From: DATGCT01 sp964639325
GTDB taxonomy: Bacteria > Patescibacteriota > Minisyncoccia > UBA6257 > GWB1-50-10
Length of the DNA: 13,405 nucleotides
Assembly (NCBI GenBank): GCA_964639325.1
Contig: CAZXDO010000034.1
Coordinates: forward strand, 1-13,405
Direction of reading: 5' to 3'
Shown here piece by piece: positions 1-7,207 of the stretch; positions within the stretch are counted from its first letter, which is position 1; the number at the start of each line of letters is the position of its first letter. Both the position numbers and the translations under genes were made by a program. The notes beneath the pieces were generated by a model, which was given only the letters and a program-made list of their open reading frames with translations, searched no databases and had not been told where the DNA came from.

Positions 1-57
1 CACATACCCCTTCGGGGAATGAACGACACCCAACTCAACTCAAAAAACCTAAAAAAG

Positions 58-66
58 TTATCCACA
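58..66 (+). promoter_or_regulatory. Perfect DnaA-box match beside the pilD 3' hairpin
   Basis: TTATCCACA matches the classic DnaA box exactly, within AGTTATCCACAA. It lies next to the repeat hairpin beyond the end of pilD. The rest of 1-112 holds the short stem CCCC-TTC-GGGG (7-17) and no gene that I can support. Confidence 0.4.
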
Positions 67-67
67 A

Positions 68-98
68 CAACTTGGGGGTGTCGGGAACCCCCAAGTTG
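68..98. repeat. Hairpin carrying copy 1 of a 19-base inverted repeat element, downstream of pilD
   Basis: CAACTTGGGGGT (68-79), loop GTCGGGA, ACCCCCAAGTTG (87-98) forms a perfect 12-bp stem. Its core GGGGGTGTCGGGAACCCCC (74-92) occurs again, reverse-complemented, at 11300-11318. It lies 15 bases past the pilD stop. On the minus strand a T-run (TTTTTT) follows about 11 bases after the stem, so it may also end the pilus transcript, though not in the classic arrangement. Only one strand-pair of copies is visible, so a genome-wide repeat is suspected rather than shown. Confidence 0.75.
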
Positions 99-112
99 AA
101 AAAGATTTCAAT

Positions 113-1003
113 TTATATTCCAAAAAATCCTAAATAGCCCTGTATTATTTCGTAACCAAAAAATATAGTAGTTGCCATACCAATTACCAAAAAGGGAGCG
201 AAAGGAAGCATATCGCTCATCGTTTTTTTCTTTATTTTAATAAGAAAAAAACCAACTATCCCTCCGAGAATAAAGGCAATAATGATTGAAAGAGCTATTT
301 CTGGCCAACTAATCACCAAACCACTGGCAAAAGCTAATTTTACATCACCCCAACCCATAGCTCTCCCCCGGCTGATGACAATAATCAAGTAAAAAAACAA
401 GGCTCCGGCAAAAGCACCTATTAAATGGTTTAACCAAATACTCTGAGTTGGAGAAAATATTAAAGTATAGTGCTTTAAAAAAGAATTATGAAAAGGAATT
501 ATCCCTTCCATTATCCAAAATTTAACAATTACAATAGCCAAACCTAGAAAGATAAGAAAAATATTAAGTTCATTAGGCACTAAATAATGACGTAGATCTA
601 TAATACTAATAACAAGCCAAGTTAAAAACACCAAAACCCAAAGAACAACCAAGACAATAAAAGCGCTTAAATCCACGGGTATACTCTCAATACTGTAAAA
701 GTTAATTAAGTAATAAGGAATTCCAACAAAAATTAAACCGGTAAGAAATTCAACTATCGGATATTGTAAAGAAAGTTTATGTCCACATTTTCGACACTTA
801 CCTTTTTGAATAAAAAAAGAAACCAAAGGTACTAATTCAAACCACTTTAGCTTCTTTTTGCAATAAGGACAATGAGATCTCCCTTTTAAAGATTCTAAAT
901 TACAAACCGGTTTCCCCGGCTTGTAACGAAGGGTCAAAACATTCAAAAAACTACCAATCCCTGTCCCAAAAATAAAAAAGATTAAATAATGAATTAAGAA
1001 CAT
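113..1003 (-). CDS. pilD: Type IV prepilin peptidase / N-methyltransferase PilD (A24 family)
   Basis: This is the membrane aspartic protease that cuts the short leader from prepilins and normally also methylates the new N-terminus. The 296-residue length is normal for the bifunctional form. Visible parts are an N-terminal membrane segment with GSFLNVL (17-23), a zinc-type tetracysteine in the cytoplasmic loop (C45/C48 in CPYC and C70/C73 in CRKC), and the two expected catalytic aspartates, D136 in IDLRHYLVP and D220 in MGWGDVKL. These are followed by PFAPFL (267-272), which corresponds to the family's PFGPFL. About seven to eight hydrophobic segments are present. It starts with ATG and has no Shine-Dalgarno site. 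It is the last gene of the pilus operon, 50 bp after the pilin gene, its probable substrate. A weak 17-base palindrome (1010-1026) lies in that spacer. Assignment is secure from the motifs. Confidence 0.96.
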   Translation of the reverse strand: MFLIHYLIFFIFGTGIGSFLNVLTLRYKPGKPVCNLESLKGRSHCPYCKKKLKWFELVPLVSFFIQKGKCRKCGHKLSLQYPIVEFLTGLIFVGIPYYLINFYSIESIPVDLSAFIVLVVLWVLVFLTWLVISIIDLRHYLVPNELNIFLIFLGLAIVIVKFWIMEGIIPFHNSFLKHYTLIFSPTQSIWLNHLIGAFAGALFFYLIIVISRGRAMGWGDVKLAFASGLVISWPEIALSIIIAFILGGIVGFFLIKIKKKTMSDMLPFAPFLVIGMATTIFFGYEIIQGYLGFFGI

Positions 1004-1053
1004 TATTCGATTCTTAAATTAAGAATTAAGAAATAGCCGAAAGAATAATTAAA

Positions 1054-1449
1054 TTAAGGGCAAGAATTTCCTGAAGGAGCTGTTTCCGTCTCTACGGCCT
1101 TTCCGGAACTGTCTACACAAAAGTAATCTCCAAGGTTAAGTTGTGAAGAGGCCCTGTAATCTAAGCTACCCACACTAAGATCTAAGCTTCCGCCATTGTC
1201 ACTGATTTCAGTAGCTAAAGGAGCAATATCTGAATGACCCAAAGAAAGATCATCATAATCTCCATCATAGAGAATTTCGGCCACGTTTCTTACTTGGGTA
1301 AGAGCCGACTTAATTCTGGTATCTCTTGCTTTTTCTCTGGCTGGACCAAGAGAAGTGAGTACTGTTGCTGCTAAAATACCAATAACAGCTATTACCACCA
1401 ACATTTCTATCAAGGTAAAACCCTTTTCTTTATTTATTAATTTATTCAT
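1054..1449 (-). CDS. Type IV major pilin (type IVa-like prepilin)
   Basis: Filament subunit of the pilus, made as a 131-residue prepilin. The leader is short and basic (MNKLINKEKG), with the cleavage site after G10. The mature protein begins FTLIEMLVVIAVIGILAA, with the conserved Glu at +5 (E15) and a hydrophobic helix to about residue 33. A charged alpha-1 continuation (REKARDTRIKSALTQVRN) and a small C-terminal domain follow. C111 and C130 near the end could form the D-region disulfide typical of these pilins. The purine-rich AAGAAAAG just before ATG may be a weak ribosome site. The 121-bp spacer upstream is the largest in the operon and holds a promoter candidate, which fits a need for more pilin than machinery. 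It is the only prepilin with this signature in the window. Which named pilin it matches (pilA, pilE) cannot be decided. Confidence 0.95.
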   Translation of the reverse strand: MNKLINKEKGFTLIEMLVVIAVIGILAATVLTSLGPAREKARDTRIKSALTQVRNVAEILYDGDYDDLSLGHSDIAPLATEISDNGGSLDLSVGSLDYRASSQLNLGDYFCVDSSGKAVETETAPSGNSCP

Positions 1450-1531
1450 CTTTTCTTAAAAACGTTATAAATTTTTTAATTAATAACTAACAAACACTAA
1501 TTAAACACGCACGACCTTTGTTATATCCTAA

Positions 1532-1540
1532 ATTGTATCA
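1532..1540 (-). promoter_or_regulatory. Extended -10 promoter candidate for pilin (and pilD)
   Basis: On the minus strand this reads TGATACAAT, which is TGn followed by a -10 hexamer with 5 of 6 matches to TATAAT. No good -35 is visible. Transcription would start near 1525, giving a leader of about 75 bases before the pilin ATG, the longest leader among the minus-strand units here. It would let the pilin be expressed above the upstream machinery genes. The call rests on sequence match and on the unusually large gap. Confidence 0.45.
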
Positions 1541-1570
1541 TATTTAACATTTATACACACCACTTTTTCT

Positions 1571-2776
1571 TTAAAAAGAACTAGTTAAACTATAAAGAGG
1601 TAAAAGTATTGAGGCAAAAAGAAGAGCCACTAAGAGACCAATAACAATCATTAAAATTGGCTGAATAAGAGAAACTAAGTTACCTACTATATTATCCACT
1701 TCTCGACTGTAAAAAGAATTAATTTTCTCAAGAAGATCGCCTAATCTCCCTGTTGATTCTCCCACGTTTACTAGCTGAGAAACTAAAGGAGGAAAAACCT
1801 TTAACTCGGCTAAAGTTTCTGAAAGAAGTTTTCCTTTTCTAACCTGACCTGAGGCATAATGAAGAGCATTTCTATAAACACTATTACCTATGGTCCTGGA
1901 AGAAACCTCAATGGCCTGAGGAATAGTCAAACCTCCTTTTATAAGCATCCTGGTTGACTCAGCAAAACGAGCTAAGTAAAGTTTTCTAAACAATCCTCCA
2001 AATATAGGAACTCTAAGTATTAACTCGTCAAAAACAACCTTTCCTTCTTTTGTCTTAAAGTAATCAATAAGAACCATAGTCACCGCTACTAACGCAATTA
2101 AAATTGCCCACCACCATCCAGACGCTATAGTACCAACTTTTATCACTATTGTTGTAATCATCGGTACTTCAACATCTGTTTCTTCAAAAATAGGGGTAAT
2201 TTGAGGCAACACCACTGTTACCATTACAACTAATACCACTAAAAAAAGACCAATAACGAAAATTGGGTAAGTAACTGCGTTCTTAATTTTTGAAGTAAGT
2301 TCAGTTTGCTTTTCAAGATAATCTGCGAGAAAACCTAAAACTTCATTTAATCGCCCTGTTACCTCTGCCGATTTCACCATATTTATATAAAAATCAGAAA
2401 AAATACCTTGTTGGCGTTCAAGGGCTTGAGAAAGAGAAAAACCCGCATCAACATCTCGACTAATATCAGTTATTGCTTCTTTTAAAACTGGTGATTCAGT
2501 TTGTTTGTAAAGATTATTCAAACTATCAGACAAAGAAACTTGAGAAGCTAAAAGTGTAGAAAATTGGCGGGTAAATATCATTAAATCCTTTGCTTTAACC
2601 TTGTTAAAAAAACTGGTCAATCGGTCGTACCATTTTTCTTGAACAACCTCCTCTATGTTTAAAACATAAAGGTCATGGCTGTTTAAAATATTAACAGCTG
2701 AATCCCTGCTCGAGGCCTCTACGTTACCAACTTGTAACTGCCCATCTTTAGTTCTTGCTTTATATGAAAACTTCAC
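1571..2776 (-). CDS. pilC: Type IV pilus inner-membrane platform protein PilC (GspF family)
   Basis: Polytopic membrane protein that forms the base of the pilus machine and couples the PilB and PilT motors to pilin insertion or removal. The 401-residue length is normal. A small N-terminal domain (MKFSYKARTKDG..., 1-45) is followed by two T2SSF repeats, about 68-191 and 271-393. Each holds the family's G/E-x-TGRL signature (SAEVTGRL 136-143 and GESTGRLGDLL 339-349). Membrane segments lie near 170-190, 221-238 and 370-393. The start is GTG at 2776, unlike the ATG starts of its neighbours. It is accepted because MKFSYKARTKDG is where family members begin, and no upstream Shine-Dalgarno site argues for another. 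pilT ends 30 bp upstream in an A/T-rich spacer. Confidence 0.95.
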   Translation of the reverse strand: MKFSYKARTKDGQLQVGNVEASSRDSAVNILNSHDLYVLNIEEVVQEKWYDRLTSFFNKVKAKDLMIFTRQFSTLLASQVSLSDSLNNLYKQTESPVLKEAITDISRDVDAGFSLSQALERQQGIFSDFYINMVKSAEVTGRLNEVLGFLADYLEKQTELTSKIKNAVTYPIFVIGLFLVVLVVMVTVVLPQITPIFEETDVEVPMITTIVIKVGTIASGWWWAILIALVAVTMVLIDYFKTKEGKVVFDELILRVPIFGGLFRKLYLARFAESTRMLIKGGLTIPQAIEVSSRTIGNSVYRNALHYASGQVRKGKLLSETLAELKVFPPLVSQLVNVGESTGRLGDLLEKINSFYSREVDNIVGNLVSLIQPILMIVIGLLVALLFASILLPLYSLTSSF

Positions 2777-2806
2777 CGATTTAAATTAATGAATTAATAA
2801 ATTTAA

Positions 2807-3886
2807 TTAGCCCATTCTTTCTAATAAAAGTCTGAGCTCAGAAGAATTAGTCGAATAAGATTCTGCTTGTTCTATTGAAATTTCGCCTCTCTTTACCAAA
2901 CTCACCAAGGATCTATTCAAAGAAATCATTCCTTCTTGAACACTTGTTTCAATAACTAAATTAATTTGATAAATCTTTCCTTCTCTAATAAGATTTTTAA
3001 CCGCTGAATTCATAAGCAGTATCTCGGTTGCCGGAACGCGACCGCCGCCAATTTTAGGTACTAAACGTTCAGAAACAACAGCTACTAAAGTTCCGGCAAG
3101 TTGAGAAGCAATCTGTCCTTGTTGATTTGGCGGGAAAGAATCAATTATTCTGTCAATTGTTTGAGCAGCTGAATTAGTGTGAAGCGTTGAAAAAACCAAG
3201 TGACCTGTTTCAGCTGCAGTCATTGCCATAGACATAGTTTCCGGATCACGGATTTCCCCAATCATAATAACATCAGGGTCCTGTCTTAAAATAGACCAAA
3301 GAGCTGAGTGGAAAGAAGGAGTATCAGAACCGACTCCCCGTTGAGAAATAATACACCGATCTTGAGAAAATATATATTCAATCGGGTCTTCAACGGTAAT
3401 AATGTGATCGGTCCTACTATGATTTATTTCGTCCAAAATAGCTGCTAAAGTGGTTGATTTTCCGTGTCCGGCAGGACCAACCACTAAAATAAAACCCTGC
3501 TCCAGTTTAGCAAAATCATGCAAGATGGGTGGTAAATTAAGCTCTTCAATTGTTTTAATTCTTGCCGGAATAAGACGAAGAGCGGCCGACATAAAACCTC
3601 TTTGGAAATAAACATTTACTCTAAACCTTGCTTTGTCTTCAAAATTATAAGAAAAATCAAGCTGTTTCTTGTCCAAAAACTCTTTTGTTTGTTCTTCGTT
3701 AAGAAGAGCCATTACCAACCCTTCTGTATCCTCCTTAGTTAATATTCTTTCTTTTGCTAAAGGAACTAAGACACTGTCCACTCTTATTGTTGGTTTTTTT
3801 CCAATTGCAATATGCAAATCTGAAGCATTCTGCTTAGCTGTTGCGAGAAGCAATTCGTTTAACTTAGTTTTGTAATCTAATTCCAT
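2807..3886 (-). CDS. pilT: Type IV pilus retraction ATPase PilT
   Basis: Hexameric cytoplasmic AAA-like ATPase that depolymerises the pilus and powers twitching or retraction. The 359-residue protein has the PilT layout. An N-terminal PAS-like domain has the ASDLHI motif (21-26). The Walker A loop is 137-144. The Walker B stretch is DPDVIMIGEIRD (203-214). The His box is TGHLVFSTLHTN (227-238), and the C-terminal NLIREGKIYQI (298-308) corresponds to the AIRAGRE region. The Walker A reads GPAGHGKST where most PilT proteins have GPTGSGKST. The G, K and S needed for nucleotide binding are kept. There is no tetracysteine, unlike PilB. It starts with ATG after an A/T-only spacer of 19 bp. Its presence next to PilB indicates a retractable pilus. 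A PilU-like paralogue is an alternative, but the NLIREGK motif favours PilT. Confidence 0.94.
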   Translation of the reverse strand: MELDYKTKLNELLLATAKQNASDLHIAIGKKPTIRVDSVLVPLAKERILTKEDTEGLVMALLNEEQTKEFLDKKQLDFSYNFEDKARFRVNVYFQRGFMSAALRLIPARIKTIEELNLPPILHDFAKLEQGFILVVGPAGHGKSTTLAAILDEINHSRTDHIITVEDPIEYIFSQDRCIISQRGVGSDTPSFHSALWSILRQDPDVIMIGEIRDPETMSMAMTAAETGHLVFSTLHTNSAAQTIDRIIDSFPPNQQGQIASQLAGTLVAVVSERLVPKIGGGRVPATEILLMNSAVKNLIREGKIYQINLVIETSVQEGMISLNRSLVSLVKRGEISIEQAESYSTNSSELRLLLERMG

Positions 3887-3905
3887 AATATTTTTAATTT
3901 AATAA

Positions 3906-5645
3906 TTATTCTTCTGTTTCTCTTAAAATTTCTTCAATTAAAACATCACCTTGAAGAGCTTTGATAATACCATCCTGTCTTAAAGTAATCATACCTTGTC
4001 TTTCGGCTTCTTGCCAAAGCTTGTCTTCGGTAAAACCTCCTGAAATAACATTGCCAAGTTCTCGAGTCATTTTAAAAATTTCAAAAATTGCCATTCGCCC
4101 ATAAGTTCCTTTTCCCTTACAAATTTCGCAATTTTCATCAGGTTCCGGTTGATAAATATGATAAGGTTTTTTGTGTTTTGCTTTCATTTTTTCTCTTATC
4201 TTTTCAGGCATCTTCTCTATTTCAGAATCAATTACTTCACTGACTTCAGGAGAAGCCTCCACCTCCTTTTTACAATTAGGGCATAATTTTGAAACAAGGC
4301 GTTGAGCTACCATAATATTCAAAGAAGAAGAAAGTAGAAAACTAGGCACCCCTAAATCAATTAATCTAGGAATTACTCCTACAGAATTATTGGTGTGTAA
4401 AGTTGAAAGCATTAAATGACCTGTTAAAGCTGCATTTACCGCCAACCCGGCAGTTTCCCCATCCCGAATTTCTCCCACCATTATAACATCAGGATCTTGG
4501 CGAAGAATTTGGCGAAGTCCGGAAGAAAAACTATATCCCAACTCCGGCATTACCTGAGATTGATTCAAACCGGCCATAAAATATTCTACCGGATCTTCCA
4601 GGGTAACAACGTTAACCTCTTCTGTGTTTAATTTATTCATGATCGCATACAAGGTCGTGGACTTACCGGAACCCGTAGGACCGGTTATAAGAATCATTCC
4701 ATAAGGATCCTCAACAGCTTCTCTGAGAGTCTCCATATTGTAGTCCTGAAGACCCAGCTCCTCAACACTTTTAACTCCTGCTGTTGGGTCCAAGACACGA
4801 ATTGCTACTTTTTCCCCCGAAGGTGTGGGAAAGGTCGAAACACGAAAATCAATATCTCTTCCAAAAACAATAGTTCTAAAGCGTCCGTCTTGAGGTATCC
4901 TAGTTTCGTCTAGTTTCATTTGAGAAAGAACCTTAACCCTTGAAATAACCGGCTGGCTAAGACCTACGGGCAGCTCAGCCACTTGATGAAGATCGCCATC
5001 GATTCTAAACCTAACTCTTAACCTGTCTCGCTGTGGCTCTATATGAATATCAGAAGCAATAGCATCAACCGCATGCCTTAATGTTGAAGCTACAATTTTT
5101 ATAATTGGCGCATCTTGAGAACTTTCTACACCCTCTTCCAAACCAACCAAATCCTGTTCTCTTCTCCTGTCAATTCCCAACTCCTGAACCGCTGCCTGAA
5201 TTTCACTTTTATAAGGCCGGTACCTGCGCCAGATTTTCCTAACCGCTGAAATAGAAACAATATAGACACCTAAACTGTAACCGGATTGTTTAGCAATAAA
5301 CTTCAAAGCATTCTGGGCTTGAGTATTTTCAGGATCTACCATCCCAACAATCAGCATATCGTCCTTTAGCTCAATAGGTATCACTTTATAAGTTCGAGAA
5401 GTTTCGTAAGGAATCAATTTCAATAAATCATCCGGCACTTCTTTAGAATTAACCTGTCTGTAAGGTAGGTTAGAAATTTCTGCCTTAATTTTAGCCACCT
5501 CGTCTTCATCAGCCATTCTTCTTTCATACAAAATATCCTCACCTGAATTACCGGATAATTCAGCTCCTCTCAAAACTTTCTCTGATTCTTTTTTATTAAT
5601 AATTCCCCTCTTAACTAATTCCTCAAAAAGCTTTTCTTCATTCAT
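3906..5645 (-). CDS. pilB: Type IV pilus extension ATPase PilB (GspE family)
   Basis: Cytoplasmic hexameric ATPase that drives pilin polymerisation. The 579-residue protein is full length. It has an N-terminal GspE/MshEN domain (about 1-140), then the Asp-box region ASDIHIEP (197-204) and VRFRIDG (211-217). Walker A is GPTGSGKST (322-330), LEDPVEY is at 349-355, Walker B is DPDVIMVGEIRD (384-395), and the His box is TGHLMLSTLHTN (408-419). A zinc-type tetracysteine (C455, C458, C506, C509) has a lysine-rich insert of about 47 residues between its halves. All catalytic motifs are intact. ATG follows an A/T-rich 22-bp spacer after the small membrane protein gene. The upstream PilM/N/O genes and downstream PilT/C genes place it in a pilus rather than a type II secretion system. 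Confidence 0.96.
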   Translation of the reverse strand: MNEEKLFEELVKRGIINKKESEKVLRGAELSGNSGEDILYERRMADEDEVAKIKAEISNLPYRQVNSKEVPDDLLKLIPYETSRTYKVIPIELKDDMLIVGMVDPENTQAQNALKFIAKQSGYSLGVYIVSISAVRKIWRRYRPYKSEIQAAVQELGIDRRREQDLVGLEEGVESSQDAPIIKIVASTLRHAVDAIASDIHIEPQRDRLRVRFRIDGDLHQVAELPVGLSQPVISRVKVLSQMKLDETRIPQDGRFRTIVFGRDIDFRVSTFPTPSGEKVAIRVLDPTAGVKSVEELGLQDYNMETLREAVEDPYGMILITGPTGSGKSTTLYAIMNKLNTEEVNVVTLEDPVEYFMAGLNQSQVMPELGYSFSSGLRQILRQDPDVIMVGEIRDGETAGLAVNAALTGHLMLSTLHTNNSVGVIPRLIDLGVPSFLLSSSLNIMVAQRLVSKLCPNCKKEVEASPEVSEVIDSEIEKMPEKIREKMKAKHKKPYHIYQPEPDENCEICKGKGTYGRMAIFEIFKMTRELGNVISGGFTEDKLWQEAERQGMITLRQDGIIKALQGDVLIEEILRETEE

Positions 5646-5667
5646 ATGTTAAATTTAAAAATAAAAT

Positions 5668-5973
5668 TTATTCTATTCCTCCTAATGGTTCAAAAGGATT
5701 ACTCTTACCGGGTTCTGACGTGCTTGATCTAATTTGAAATTGTCTCAACACCTTAAAGTTTGGAGAATTTAAAACCTCTTGGGGGTCAAATTCAACTTTA
5801 GAAAACTCGCTTAAACTTCTAAATCTTTCAGAAATAACCACCTCCTCAATTAACTCCGGTTTTTTAAAAAAGAGAAGATAAGTCCCAACAAAAATTGATA
5901 CAATAATAATTATCGCTAGAATGATGTTCAACCAATTAACTTCTTTTTTTTCTTGTTCAATTGATATTGCCAT
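5668..5973 (-). CDS. Small single-pass membrane protein of the pilus operon, possible PilP stand-in
   Basis: I do not recognise a named family for this 101-residue protein. It has a short charged N-terminus (MAISIEQEKKEVNW), one strong membrane helix at about 14-35, and an extracytoplasmic tail of some 65 residues ending GKSNPFEPLGG (89-99). The NPFEP stretch resembles the R-DPF-P motif of PilP, the protein that joins PilN/PilO to the outer-membrane secretin in Gram-negative bacteria. It has no lipobox and no cysteine. It sits between pilO-like and pilB, 43 bp and 22 bp away, where a PilP gene would be expected. Membership of the alignment complex is therefore inferred from position and this short motif only. 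A pilus-specific accessory protein of unknown role is the safe reading. Confidence 0.8.
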   Translation of the reverse strand: MAISIEQEKKEVNWLNIILAIIIIVSIFVGTYLLFFKKPELIEEVVISERFRSLSEFSKVEFDPQEVLNSPNFKVLRQFQIRSSTSEPGKSNPFEPLGGIE

Positions 5974-6016
5974 ATGTTTATAAGTTAATATTAAATTTAT
6001 TTAACAATAATTATTT

Positions 6017-6580
6017 TTATTCTTGATAATAAGTATCGGCTTCAATTTCCATTTCATAAGTAGCGCCTACTTCAGATTCCGAAACTCTTCTAATAGAATA
6101 ATCACTCACATTGAAAACTCTTACGTTAGTTTCCATAAAAGCTAGAAAATCTTTTAAATTATGATAATCACCCTCAACAATTAAACTTATTCCAAGCACT
6201 CCCAATCTTTTAACTAAAGAGTTGTCCCCTTCTTCAAAAGGTTTTGGATCTCTTTCAAAAAAGGATAAAGTAACGTTAGAAGTTCGCGCAATAGCATCAA
6301 GCTGATTTAAAATATTAGGAATTTCGGGTGAAAGAGGCATAGCTAAACTAACCGTGGCCTGCAACCTGTCAAAACCATCAATTTCTTGGATAAGTTGACT
6401 TACCTCCTCTACCGCCTGAGCCTGTGTTTGAAAAACTTGTTTTTTAGAATAAAACTCAGCCCTTTTATCCATAACTTTATCAAATTCCGGTTTAACCAAA
6501 CTTGTTATTACCACAATTAAACCTATCAAAAACAGGGCAGAAAGAAGGATGCTTAAAATTCTTTTCGTTGAACTTTTCAT
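6017..6580 (-). CDS. pilO: PilO-like type IV pilus alignment protein
   Basis: Bitopic inner-membrane protein that pairs with PilN to link the motor and PilM to the outer layers. The 187 residues show a short cytoplasmic N-terminus, one membrane helix (about 8-29), a coiled-coil stretch (about 30-70), and then a ferredoxin-like domain. That domain begins with the family-typical SLAMPLSPEIPNILNQLDAI (78-97), followed by the strand-rich GVLGISLIVEGDYHNLKDFL (127-146). That shape and its place directly after the pilN-like gene identify it. Sequence divergence within the family is normally high, so the name rests on architecture plus context. ATG start, no Shine-Dalgarno site, and an A/T-only leader that reads TTAATTATATG at the start codon. 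Confidence 0.88.
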   Translation of the reverse strand: MKSSTKRILSILLSALFLIGLIVVITSLVKPEFDKVMDKRAEFYSKKQVFQTQAQAVEEVSQLIQEIDGFDRLQATVSLAMPLSPEIPNILNQLDAIARTSNVTLSFFERDPKPFEEGDNSLVKRLGVLGISLIVEGDYHNLKDFLAFMETNVRVFNVSDYSIRRVSESEVGATYEMEIEADTYYQE

Positions 6581-6603
6581 ATAATTAATTTATTCAAATA
6601 ATA

Positions 6604-7191
6604 TTAAATAGGTTTATTAAAATAACTAGAATTAAAAACCAACCTAATTTCAAAACCAACTTGACCGCTAAACAAATCAACGGAAACCAAATCAACCTCG
6701 CTAACTTCAGAAGCTTCTCCAAAAACATTCATTTGTTCTACTAAGTACCTCATATCCTGAGCCACTCCATTTAAACGAATTTCTCTGGCACTGGCAGAAT
6801 ATTCCGCTTCACTATAAGAAATAAAAGGAAGAGTATAGCTCTCAAGAAAATCAAAAATATTATGGCTAAACATCCGACCCTCTAAAACTTTATCCAAGTT
6901 TCTAAACTGAGAATAAAAACCTAAAAACTCTTGCTGTTCTCCTTCGCTTATCTTAGTAGTAAGTTGATTAATTTCTTCATTTAAAGACTCTAGCTGGCTA
7001 TCAAGGTAAGTTTCGTAACCAAACCTCAAACCCAAAAAAATAAAAATTGAAAAAGCAAATAAAACAAAAGAAAAAATCATTAATCTCCAAGGCATTCCTA
7101 CTGAAGGCGATGAATTGGAAAAACCAGGATTACTATTTCCTGAATAATCCTCTTGAAACCTACTTCTTTTTTGAAAATTTTCTTCCGGCAT
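6604..7191 (-). CDS. pilN: PilN-like type IV pilus alignment protein with N-terminal extension
   Basis: Bitopic membrane partner of PilM (cytoplasm) and PilO (outside). The 195 residues contain a membrane helix at about 36-58, a heptad-like stretch (about 60-85, LDSQLESLNEEINQLTTKI), and a small alpha/beta domain with FDFLESYTLP (113-122) and IRLNGVAQDMRYLVEQMNVF (138-157), the usual PilN pattern. Canonical PilN begins almost directly with an INLLPWR motif that docks in PilM. Here only MPWR (33-36) remains, after a Ser/Asn-rich extension of about 30 residues. Either the extension is cytoplasmic and carries the contact, or the contact is altered. Spacing to pilM is 16 bp and to pilO 23 bp, so all three are surely cotranscribed. 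Confidence 0.86.
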   Translation of the reverse strand: MPEENFQKRSRFQEDYSGNSNPGFSNSSPSVGMPWRLMIFSFVLFAFSIFIFLGLRFGYETYLDSQLESLNEEINQLTTKISEGEQQEFLGFYSQFRNLDKVLEGRMFSHNIFDFLESYTLPFISYSEAEYSASAREIRLNGVAQDMRYLVEQMNVFGEASEVSEVDLVSVDLFSGQVGFEIRLVFNSSYFNKPI

Positions 7192-7207
7192 ATTTTCTAA
7201 ATAAAAA

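Noticed and set aside
1..67. RNA gene or replication origin at the left edge
   Set aside because: A 4-bp CCCC/GGGG hairpin and a single DnaA box are too little; there is no box cluster, no AT-rich unwinding repeat and no tRNA-like fold.
1010..1026. ATTCTTAA-A-TTAAGAAT palindrome as a terminator between the pilin and pilD genes
   Set aside because: The stem is entirely weak A/T apart from one G-C pair, the loop is minimal, and no T-run follows, so it is unlikely to stop transcription. A processing or binding role stays possible.
3669..3875. 68-codon plus-strand open frame opposite the pilT start
   Set aside because: It is antisense to the conserved PilT N-terminal domain, with no start signals or domain.
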